Source: Sycon ciliatum
Taxonomy: Eukaryota; Porifera; Calcarea; Leucosolenida; Sycettidae
Direction of reading: 5' to 3'
DNA: 64,000 nucleotides
Assembly: GCF_964019385.1 (NCBI RefSeq)
Contig: NC_088645.1
Coordinates: forward strand, 18,993,180 to 19,057,179
The position numbers and the translations under genes are program-made. The notes under the pieces were generated by a model. It searched no databases. It was not told where the DNA came from and saw nothing but the letters and a program-made list of their open reading frames with translations. Position 1 is the stretch's first letter, and the number at the start of each line of letters is the position of its first letter. Of this stretch, positions 48,341 to 58,716 are shown piece after piece.

Positions 48341-48966
48341 CAAGATTATGCACAGAGAGCAAAGTGTGAGATGAGTTTCTAGAGGGAGTTCGTTGCCCAT
48401 GCCCATCAGCTTCGGTGAATGTGCTTGTGAACTTTCTCCTTCAATATGCGGGCAGCGTTGCACTACCACTGGGGAGGGACCGGGAAAAGGCATTTCGGCA
48501 ACGGGTTCCATCCCTCCATAGGTGTCTTTTGGGTAAAAAAAGGTGTGCGTGCGTAAGTATCCCTCTGTCTCTCTTTCTCTCTCCCTCTCTGTCTCTCTGT
48601 TTCTCTTTCCCCTCTCTCTCTCTCTCTCTGTCTGCCGGACCATTCTAATTCACCTCTTGTCTTTTACTGCACTAAATAACCCCTTCTTTTAGGCGATGGT
48701 GCTCGAACCCACGTTAATGCTGAGACCAAAATGTCAGTGTTGTGGGCTTGCCTCACCAGCACGGGCTTGCTTTTGAGCCCCTACTCGCCCTGCTTTTTCT
48801 TTATTGTATGTTCTGTTGTCTTCTCCCCTTCTGACGAGTAGGTTGTGAACTTTGTAAACAAATGTTTCCTTGCACGCATTCATCAATGAATACGAGTGTC
48901 TGTGTGGACGAGTGTAAAAATTGTGGTTGGTTGAGTATGCGTTTATTTTGAGCGGTTCGAATGGGT

Positions 48967-51182
48967 AAAAGAGCATGTCTGAGAATACCAACGTATGTGT
49001 GCAAGTGGATCTCTCCGATTTCGCTCAAAATTTGCAGGTAGGTTCCCTTTGGGGTGTGGATTGATTGTGCAAAGCCCTTGAAAAAGTTTCTGAAGGGAAC
49101 CTTGAAATTTGCATACCCTCAAAAATGGCCGAAGTATCACATTATTTATGGGTCTAGAAACGAGTCACGCCACAGCGTATCCGAACAAGCTATGAACAAA
49201 CCTCCATCAAGCCAACATTGCCTCACCTTAGAAGAGTTCCTGGAGCAGTACCGTTCAGCCACGCCAGGATCCCAGAAGACGAGGGCAATCATCCCTTGAC
49301 GCCACAAATGATCGTCTTGAAAATAGCCAACTTACAAGCGCAGGCAAAACAGCCAGCTACGTCCTCAATTGGCCAGAACTATACACCGGCAGATAGTAGA
49401 ACACCTCTTCTAGCGCTGAGGACATGTCCCCCATCTTCCTTTTGGGGTTTTCTTGAAATAAACTTTTTTGAATTTTTCCACTCGACCATGCTGAAATACG
49501 GCCAAAGTCGTACCTGCGCAGGAAAGCTCGCCCCTCCGCGACGTCTCCTCAGCAATTTCTTCTCCAACACTACTCCCAAGGGCGCAGAACAAAGTGTATT
49601 GTTGACTCTGACAAGGAAAAGCAGCCGTGATCACTTGTCACTCCAAACGACAAGCTTCTCCTTGCGCCACCAATATTTTTTTAGGCGACTGTTGATGCAA
49701 AAGTGACTGAAGTCCTGAGCGCAGCTTTTGAATTTTACTACACGAGGCATGGTGAAATCACGTGCCTTGTGACGCAAGAATGCCAAGTCGCGCTCACGAG
49801 ATTTCAGAGTCACCTTCGTAAAGTGCGCTTGTTACTCGCCTTGAACGCCCGTTGGCCTGGAAGTGATCACCCTTGTGTTGTTACTGCGCTCAAGAACACG
49901 CTGACCGTGTTGTAGGCCTGCGAACAGGGACTTTCCCCGACCATGTAGGTCGAACACCAGTGAAATGATCATGAAATCACATTCTTTAAGACGTAAGAAA
50001 TCTGTCATGCAATTCACGCGATAAGTGTGTGCAGCCAGTGCTGCTCGCGCGCCAGTCAACACAAAGCGACCGAGCTAGCAGCTTTCGTCGAGGATCGACA
50101 TGAAAACAAGGGACTTTTACTGTTGGGCTATGTTTGGGATTGCAGGAGGTAAGTGTAAAAGATAAATAATTCTCCCTGCTGTACGAGGGGCATATTTCAA
50201 CGGCTTGTTGCCATTGCAACACTCCTAGGACAGTTTGTGGGGGTTCTCAGCAGATCAAGCAGGAAATGCAGCTCATCTTACCTCTGCCGTCATGGTCTGT
50301 TCCGAGTAGCGTTCCAGACACGTGAGGTTCGCGATCGATGGGCGCGTGTTGTGACCCCGGAAGCGTCATCCTACGTCACAGAGCACGCGATCTCACCGTG
50401 CATCTTGCAATAAAATTCAAAAACTACGCTCAGGACTTCAGTCACTTTTGCATCAACTCGCCCAAAACATTATTGGTGGCGCAAGGAGAAGCTTGTCATT
50501 CGGAGTGACAAGTGATCACCGCTTCTTTTCCTTGTCAGAGTCAACAATACACTTTTTTCTGCGGCCTTGGGAGTCGTGTTGGAGTAGAAATTGCTGAGGA
50601 GACGTCGTGGAGGGGCGAGCTTTCCTGCGCAGGTATGACTTTGGCCATATTTCAGCATGGTCGAGTGGACAAATTCAAAAAAGTTTATTTCAAGAAAACC
50701 CCAAAAGGAAGATGGGGGACATGTCCTCAGCGCTAGAAGAGGTGTTCTACTATCTGCCGGTGTATAGTTCTGGCCAATTGAGGACGTAGCTGGCTGTTTT
50801 GCCAGCGCTTGTAAATTGGTTATTTTCAAGACGATCATTTGTGGCGTCAGGGGGTGATTGACCTCGTCTTCTGGGATCCTGGCGTGGCTAAGCAGGACTG
50901 CTCCAGGAACTCTTCCAGGGTGAGGCAATGTTGGCTTGATTGAGTTTTGTTCATAGCTTGTTCGGATACCCTGTGGCGTGACTCGTTTCTAGACCCACAA
51001 ATAATGTGATATTTCGGCCATTTTTGAGGGGTATGCAAATTTCAAGGTTCCCTTCTGAAACTTTTTCAAGGGCTTTGCACAATCGATCCACACCCCAAAG
51101 GGAACCTACCTGAAATTTTTGAGCGAAATTGGAGAGATCCACTTGCACACATTCTTTGGTATTCTCAGACATGCTCTCTTAA
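48967..51182. mobile_element. Long-TIR DNA element (~0.8 kb arms), no transposase
   Basis: The left arm 48967-49790 and right arm 50365-51182 are inverted copies. The ends read AGAGCATGTCTGAGAATACC and its complement. A ~570-bp unique middle (49790-50365) holds no transposase. The paired ~150-residue open frames in the arms mirror each other and are probably not proteins; if translated they would be the same peptide twice. A half copy lies at 42151-43695. Confidence 0.82.
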
Positions 51183-52355
51183 GTTTTCCATGCATGGTAC
51201 AAGGTGCGTGCCATGTGCATTCCGTTCCGGATTCGTATCTGAAGATCCACTCATTTGTATTGGAATGTGTTTATTATTGTAAAGGTTGACCCGGTGGCTC
51301 TAGGCCTGTCGAAGGTTCACCTGCCCCAAAGAAACATCTGTTTATCGCTCACGCAAATATCGTCTCGCTCCACATTATACAATGTAGTGGCAAATCGACG
51401 GACAATGCAACAGATTCAGGAGCCAGTAACATATGTGTTTGGTAGTAGACGTGACACTGGTGAGACTGAAGAAGACCCCACGAACGTGTTCTGCAGTACA
51501 TGTAGCAAGCCAGTAGGATTCTGGCATGTGTCCATTCATAATTCACGACTACATTCTCCAGTTAGAGCGTGATTCCTTTCTTAAATTACAGCTGAACAGA
51601 TGATTACAACTACTCTACCATGTCACCTCGTCTCTCCAACAAACTTACATTTCGATTAAAATCCGGCTTTGGTAATTTTTACAAGCGATCACATGACATA
51701 CAGAATTGTATTCTCAGAGCAACACCTGTAACGCATACGTCTGTACTTGCGTTCAGAGTATTGGTTCCGCTCAGCTACAGATAAAACCTTAGTCCTGCTT
51801 CGCGACGCTCCAATATCTATTTCGTCTTCAGGCGCCACCACTGTGAAAGCAATTGTTGCCAAGTGGAGTTTGTACTGGCTGTTTCGAACCACAGTAAAGA
51901 AACGTATAAACGGTCACTTGGGAAAGCCGTTCTACCCAACGCCATGATACTGAAGGCACAACGGGATCACTCTCTGCATGCCCATTGGCCTTTTAATTGC
52001 TCTGTGCTTTGTATTCAGTGTGGCGGAGGTAAAGCAGTATGGCGCAGGCCAGAGTGCTGCTGCATCGTTAGTCAACAAGACCTGCACACTGTCCAGTAGC
52101 ACTGCTGTTGATTAACTATCGGAGGTGAGATGCTTCTTGATCAAGTTTTTCATCTATTTGTTCAACTGACTCTCATAGGCTATGGAAGTTTAGTAACGGT
52201 CACGGTAGTATGGCGAGCATCCCACGAGTTGAGGTCCATTCCTAAGCATTTATTATGATTATTATTATTTTTTAAAGAGGTCGGAGGCGGATAATACTTT
52301 AAAACGAAGGTAAGTTATGGGTCGCAAGTATCCACGCAAACACACATCCAGTCAT
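51183..52355. other. Intergenic; possible signal-peptide exon
   Basis: No certain gene. A frame at 51978 encodes MPIGLLIALCFVFSVAE, then AG|gtaaag, a plausible donor. Reading through instead gives a 45-residue peptide ending at about 52115. Downstream exons were not found, so the call is weak. Confidence 0.3.
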
Positions 52356-52447
52356 AATAAGGCACTTGTCATAAGTATCCGAACGTTTTCGGTCCCTTCT
52401 CATCAAGGATTATACAGGGAATGGCTCAAGTTGGAAAGACTAAAACT

Positions 52448-52455
<8 letters not shown>
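52356..52455 (-). mobile_element. Outer end of the Penelope-like element tail
   Basis: Matches the complement of 60075-60170, including GCCATTCCCTGTATAATCC and the hammerhead-like motif. It is the far end of the minus-strand element whose coding part lies at 58717-59769; the two parts are separated by later insertions. Confidence 0.75.
52377..52410 (-). ncRNA. Degenerate hammerhead-like motif in Penelope tail
   Basis: ATCC/GGAT stem I, TTGATGA in place of CTGATGA, weak stem II, GAAA, palindromic ACGT, UC. Geometry fits, but the core C is T. Confidence 0.45.
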
Positions 52456-52481
<26 letters not shown>

Positions 52482-52660
52482 GAAGTAGTGGTTGCGACTT
52501 CGGCGATGATTTGTAAGAAAGGGTTTGCTCCCCACACCGGAGCTCGCGCTATTCCGCCGACTTTACTTGACACTTGACTGACTCACGACTGCCATCCAGA
52601 GCACACGAGAAGTCCATCGAACCTTCGACTCGGCAAACCTGCAAGAAAGCACCACTCCCT

Positions 52661-52706
52661 GCTCAATACACAGTGGTTCGGGGAATTCACCCCTCATCAG
52701 TTGAGC
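52661..52706 (-). ncRNA. Hammerhead ribozyme (copy G, one core change)
   Basis: Same layout as copies A-F. The GAAA box reads GAAC, so the first stem III pair is lost; activity is doubtful. Confidence 0.75.
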
Positions 52707-52727
52707 TTGAGTAGGCTGAGGAAGATT

Positions 52728-52767
52728 GTGCCTGAAGAGCACCACTTATATAGTGCTCTCCAGGCAC
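52728..52767 (-). ncRNA. Conserved 15-bp hairpin upstream of the ribozyme
   Basis: On the ribozyme-sense strand, GTGCCTGGAGAGCAC pairs with GTGCTCTTCAGGCAC (one G-U) around the loop TATATAAGTG. It lies just upstream of the ribozyme and is conserved in all copies of the unit with small changes. The TATATAAG in the loop could also serve as a TATA box in DNA. Confidence 0.7.
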
Positions 52768-53247
52768 AAACATCACCAGGGATACAAACTTACAGAGACG
52801 CTCCGCTTCCAGCGCGACAAACACCTCGTGAACACCAGATAGTAGCGTGAGTCAGTGTCGCTCCTGGACGGTGAGACAGACGTCGAGGACCCTCGGTCAT
52901 TCGCAACGCTGTCACCTCCAAACCAACTAGTCGCAAGCCCGCGCTGGGCACAACAGTACGAAGTAGTGGTTGCGACTTCGGCGATGATTTGTAAGAAAGG
53001 TTTGCTCCCCACACCGGTGTGTGTTTGCTCCCCACACCGGTGTGGGGAGCAAACCTTTCTTACAAATCATCGCCGAAGTCGCAACCACTACTTCGTAATA
53101 ATAATAATAATAATAATACCACAGCACGCGTAATAATATAATTATGTGGGTATAATTATACGTTCCGCTTCTGTCCTATCTCCTATGATCAAATTCCATT
53201 ATCAAGGTAATTATTAACACGGCGCACTGATGACCTGTGACGCCAGA

Positions 53248-55038
53248 TCATGGATTGTCGGCCAGATTTCTCCATGTAAGCTTGTCCAGAGCGATGGCCC
53301 TCACATTCCCCAGCTGACTGCTGCGCTTCAAGTCGATGTTCCTCCTCTGTAAGTCGCTTGTGATGCGCGTCGCAATGGATGTCCTTGGACGTCCACGCCC
53401 AGCCTTGGCATCTCCCGCAAAATAGCCCGTCAGCGCGATCCATGGCGGCGCATCCCTGTCCATACGGAGAATATGGCCGGTTAGCTGCCATTTTCTCCTG
53501 TCCACGATGTCAGATAGTGGTTCCGTGTTGCACCTCTCATACAGCTCAGTATTTGACATCCTGGCTGGGTAGACTATGCCAATGAGCCGTCGGAGCTGCT
53601 TCCGGTGGAAAACGTTAAGCGATTCTGCTTGTGCTGCCGTGAGCCCCCATGCGCCGCAGTTATACAAAAGAACGGGCAGAACCGGGGCATTATACAGGCG
53701 GATGCGCCTCTGCTCACTGACCTTCCCACGCCTCAGCCAGAGGCTATACATCCTGCCGTATGCACTCGAAGCGAGGTCTTTCCTCCGCTCCAGGTCCTCA
53801 CTGTCGCCAATGAGGGACCCTAGCTGCCTGCTGGACATCCAGGAGTCTGAAGTTGATGTCAGATGCAAGAATTCGGTCTTGGTCTCGTTTACTGTAAGGG
53901 ACCAATCCCCGAGTTCTGCGCTAATGATGGGGAGGCTTCGCTTCAGCCACTCCTCACTGGTTGAGTACAATGTCACATCATCGGCGTAACCTATTTCTCC
54001 GGGTATGTGACGGTCGGCGAAAGGGCGTTCGGGAAGGTTTGCTCTCACTTGGCGCAGTGCTGCCTCCAGGTAACAAATAAAAAGAACAGGGCTCAAGCCA
54101 TCTCCCTGGGGGGTGCCGATGGTGCTGAGAAACGGATTGGCAGTTGCCTTTCCTACTTTCACTGATATTTGTGTGTGGAAGAGTAGGTGCTGGATCATGC
54201 GCACTTCATCGGGGCCAGTCACTAATGCCATGACGTCTAACAGTTTGGTGCGATCGATCGTGTCGAACGCACGGGACATGTCAATCCCCAGCATGTGGCA
54301 TTCCCAGTTGTATCGAGTCGCCTTGGCCGCAATCCATCGCTGTGTCCATACCACATCTGTTGTACTTCGGCCTTGTCTGAAGCCAGATTGAGTTGGACCA
54401 ACATAACGAGCAACGTCCTTTGCGATTCGGCAGAGCACTACAAGGGAGAAAACTTTTCGGATGGTGTTCAGGAGGACAATGGGACGCAGGCTAGTCACGG
54501 GTCCTCTAGGTTTTTTGGTTTTTGTAAAGGAATCAGTGTGCCAAGTCCGATGAACGATGACATGTCGGCACCCTCTGCTACGCTTTGGTTGATGATGTCT
54601 GCCGCTACGATGGATAGCTGTGATGTTCCATACTTCAGTAATTCTCCAGGGACTTTGTCCGGCCCACAAGCCTTTCCGTTTTTGAGTCGTTTCATCGCTG
54701 TTTCCACCTCCGCTGGAGACACTGCCACACTTAGCCGGTGAGGGACTGGCTTCTGGATAGCAGCTGATTGATCTCTACAGAATAGATCCTTGAAGTGCTC
54801 CGTGACGCGCTCTGCCTTCTGCTTATCTGAAGCCAAAATGTGGCCATCAGCAGAGCTGACCATGATACTGGATGGCTGAGATCCACTTTTCATGGCCGAA
54901 GCAGCAAGGAACATCTGTGCTGAGTCAGGTGCCTGCTCCACCTTCTCTGCCAGTCTGTCGAGGCGTTCATTGGCATCCGCCCGCTGAATGGAACGGATCT
55001 TGTGCTGTATCTGGTTCCGCTGCCTCTTTAGCTCTTAT
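53248..55038 (-). pseudogene. RTE-like LINE reverse transcriptase, 5'-truncated
   Basis: Two overlapping minus frames: 54495-54941 and 53248-54669. The shift between them lies near 54500, where LQKPKNLEDP meets KPRGPVTSLRP. Motifs include NGKACGPDKVPGELLKYG, RPIVLLNTIRK, MSRAFDTIDR (motif A), GTPQGDGLSPVLF (motif B) and GYADDVTLYS (motif C). The C-terminal RRLIGIVYPARMSNTELYER and RGRPRT segments follow. No endonuclease is present; the 5' end is cut near 55038. The 3' end has a (TTA)n tail that now hosts the hammerhead element. It is inserted in the Penelope tail, with an ~8-bp TATATAAG duplication. Confidence 0.85.
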
Positions 55039-55048
55039 ATAGCGTAAA
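55039..55048 (-). mobile_element. Penelope-like tail, middle piece
   Basis: ATTATCTTTACGCTATATAA on the minus strand (about 55028-55048) matches 60055-60074. It is the tail piece between the LINE and the long-TIR insertion. Confidence 0.65.
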
Positions 55049-58000
55049 GATAATCCGCGATATTCATGTTAAAACAAAATGGCGTCACGATTTATTGAAA
55101 GTGGTATAGTTGGTGGAACGAGTGTTCAAAACCATTTGAACTTCATACTGTTCGTCTTCTTTTTGACATGCTCTCTTTCCGTCGTCCTTAGCTTTTGTTT
55201 GTTGTAAGCTGTTTTGGCTTTCTCCTATACTTCTGGGGGATGCCAAGTGATGGTTTTGATAGGCTGGTGATGGCTGTGAGTGAGAGGTTGCCGATCGGCG
55301 TCGTCCTCGCTATAGCGATGAAAGTACTAGTTACTGCGAACCTGGCAGATATCACAACACGTCGGAGCGTCCACGAGCAAAGGAATCTTGGGTTTTCACT
55401 GGAATCTAGTTCCTCCAGCATCGTGTAGCCCACCGTCGGTGAATGGCCGTCCAGAAAGGTCGAACCTGGTCTTCTGCAGCACCTCGCAGTCCTGCGAGGC
55501 ACACCGTGTACGCCTGCCATGTATTGTACAAATATAACTCATGCAATAGTCGACTCTACAGTGATGAGGCTCAGTCTGTATGCTGCATAAGACACAGGAC
55601 ATGTGACTGGTGTCTGTACACTCAGTGACTGGACGCCAACACCCCAGTCTTCTCCTGCAGGATCTGTTTGACATTGACATTATGCAGTGGGTCGGCATTG
55701 ACCTGGTTTGGCAGCTATCGTAATAGTATCTGCCTGGTTGGATGTAGCAGGTTGGCGTTTGCTTGTCGTCCAGTCCGGAATTTTCTTGTAACTCACGGTG
55801 GAGTACGCGCAGGGTTTGTGATCATCCCTGTTCACTTCAATATTATCAAACACAACGTTCCCTTTGTCACTCATCTTATCCTAAGTACTGAATTTGCTGA
55901 CAATATTGCACCACACTTGTCACAACCTACCGCCACTGCTGGCGGTGGCGACTGGTTCGTCAATGGCGGTGACCAGGCTGACTGACTAGCTTCGAGACAG
56001 CGGCCTCGTTGTCCACCCCGCGACAGCCCAAAGGTTGATTTTATCGATCCAGCCTCAGCGCCATGTTGACGATGCCCTAGTGACTGTGTGTCATGGATTG
56101 CCTTGCCATCAGCGGTCATTGCTGTCCACCTTGGTGCAGCCCTCAACGAATGGCTCAGCCCATGGGAGTCTCAAGTGGACAAAGTTGTTGCCAAAGTAGC
56201 TCAGAAGATCGGTGCATCGTGGTGTAGGTGAGCACATAACTAGGACTTCCCAGCGCCTATATGTGACATGCTGTACTGCACATTCTTTTCAGCACTGCAA
56301 GGCCGGCAGCTGGACCGACTGCAGGGGCCGCGCACATGCAGGCCGCCTGTTGCCAGTGCAGCATTCTGGAACGTTCCTTCCTTCTGAGATCCGTGGAATA
56401 TTAACTTTCTTTGCTTCAAAGCAAGTTGCTTACCTTCCTGTTGTGCTCCCAGTGTCCTTACAACAATAACCTACAGCAATGTTTTATTTTATTTTCCATT
56501 CCCCAATCAATGAATACTACAATGTCGATTCTATTTCTGAATACTTTAGTGTGTGCCTGCGCACGCACGTGTGTGTGTGTATACATCACTCGCCACTCGA
56601 AGTTCTGCTCCCCATTACTGGAACACTGCCTGTTCTTTCAGGACCTGCCATCATCTGCGGATGGGCATTCAATGATTGTATTGTGTGTGTGTGTGTGTGT
56701 GTGTTTCATTCAGAATCAGATCCGCTATCGTTGCTATAAGAGAATATCTGTGGTGAAACTTCACATCCAGTGCATTTGTAGATTTGCGTGCTTTTCTCGC
56801 CACGGGCGCATACATGGGACATTGTGTGTGTGTGTGCGTCTGTGTGTATGGGGATATTGTCTGTATCGGCTTTTGGTACTAATGTTCAGGTCTGTGCTTG
56901 CATGTGTGAACATGAAATTGTTCGGTTCTGTGCATGCTATTGCTATGTTGTATATTATTGTATGTATGTGTGCATTTCCACGAACAGTGTAGATGAGCGT
57001 GGGGAGTGCATTCATCCCTCATCAACCACTTCCCCTTGGGCTTACGAGAGTTTTTCTGCGTACCTCTCAATTTTGTTTGTTTCTCTCTGATACTGTATTG
57101 ATGCCGGTACCTGTACCTCGATGTGTTCCTCTATCTGCAGTCGCCTTTATCCTTCGGTCAAGTTAACGCTTATTGTGCTCTATCTATCGTGCGAATCAAA
57201 ATAAACAATAACACAAGTCGTGCTAGAGTGACGACATGTGCGTGTAGTAGGGTTTATGCGATGGGACGTTATAATTAGGTGGAACAGAACACACGTTGGG
57301 CAGATTGATTGGGCATCATTGATTGTGCTCAGTCTAAACAGTGAACATAATAATTATCTCCAGTGACAGACTGTAGCGGCTAGCCTCCAATAGGTAGCTG
57401 GCACTAGTCGCTACTGCTTGTTTGACAGGTGCCGCCAGAACCCCTGTTGTGTCATGCTATAGATGCATATGCCCTATTCTGGGGCATACTGAGGTACTTT
57501 GATTTTGTTGACTGCATGTAGACAGCATTCAATAGTAGTACTCGTAGACCTTGGCTCTTTGTAGGTCAACCACCATCGCATGGATCGATCGGTGACTATG
57601 CACTTGGAGGTTGGAATAGCCCGCGCTGAACAGATCTTGCCATGGCCCAGGGAGTAAACTCGCTTACTCGACTATCCCGGTTTTAGTCATCCAGCATGAG
57701 TGGCGCAATTTGTCCATACCATGTTGCGAGCTCACAGTTGTTTGGGCAGGTTTTGAGCTGCACCACGAAACAAAGCGAAATAAGCGCGACTGTAGAGCAA
57801 GGAAGCGGCGAGACGGCACTTCCAGGACGAGACAGGCAGTAGAGATGTGTTCACAGCATGAGCAACCTCTCAAACCCTGCTGGTACTCCACAGTTACAGG
57901 AAAATGTTGGACTGGACGACGAGCCAATGCAAACCTGCTACATCCACCCAGGCAGATACCTGCCAAACCAGGCCAATGTCGACCCACTGCATACCGGTAT

Positions 58001-58616
58001 GTCAATGCCAAACAGATCCTGCAGGAGAAGACTGGGATATTGGCGTCCAGTGTACAGACACCAGTCACATTTCCTGTGTCTTTTGCAGCGTACAGGATAG
58101 ACTCATCACTATAGAATCCACTACTTCGTGATTTTTATTTGTAGAATACATGACAGGCGTATTCAGTGTGCCTCGCAGGACTGCGAGATGCTGCAGAAGA
58201 CCAGGTTCGACCTTTCTGGACGGCCATTCACCGACGGTGGGCTACACGATGCTGGAGGAACTAGATTCCAGTGAAAACCCAAGATTCCTTTGCTCCTAGA
58301 CGCTCTGACGTGTTGTGATATCTACCAGGTTCGCAGTGACTAGTATTTTCATCGCTATAGCGAGGACGACGCCGATCGGCAACGTCTCACTCACAGCCCT
58401 CACCAGCCTATCAAAACCATCACTTGGCATCCCCCAGAGGTATAGGAGAAAGCCAAAACAGCTCACAACAAACAAAAGCTAAGGACGATGGAAAGAGAGC
58501 ATGTCAAAAAGAAGACGAACAGTATGAAGTTCAAATGGTTTTGAACACTCGTTCCACCAACTATACCACTTTCAATAAATCGTGACGCCATTTGGTTTTA
58601 ACACGCATACGGTCCA
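55049..58616. mobile_element. Long-TIR element (~0.76 kb arms) in the Penelope tail
   Basis: Arms at about 55049-55830 and 57850-58616 are inverted copies, for example GATGCCAAGTGATGGTTTTG and its complement. The ~2 kb middle has (GT)n tracts near 56568, 56683 and 56825 and no transposase. The uninterrupted site at 60050-60060 shows the insertion point (AAT|TAG). Ends begin CCG..GTTAAAAC. Superfamily is unresolved because the target duplication is not clear. Confidence 0.78.
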
Positions 58617-58716
58617 TTAGATACCAACACTCGTGACAAGGTGGAAAATTATCAAGTTTAGCACGACACAAAACTCGAAGGAAAATAATAATAGTGACAA
58701 CAACATAGTGAGCAAA

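Larger units (their letters stand above)
52479..53097 (-). mobile_element. Hammerhead-bearing element, copy 5, in a LINE (TTA)n tail
   Basis: One full 477-bp unit (52480-52956) is followed by the start of a second unit, then an inverted copy of the same end (53037-53097). Both outer edges read CGAAGTAGTGG/CCACTACTTCG and abut (TAA)n. The element therefore lies inside the microsatellite tail of the LINE at 53248-55038. Confidence 0.82.

Noticed and set aside
47786-48643. 285-residue ORF and its Arg/Glu-rich reverse
   Set aside because: Translation of a GA microsatellite on both strands.
49218-50928. Paired ~150-162 residue ORFs, one per strand
   Set aside because: They are the two inverted arms of the same transposable element. 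The middle has no matching exon and there is no recognisable domain.
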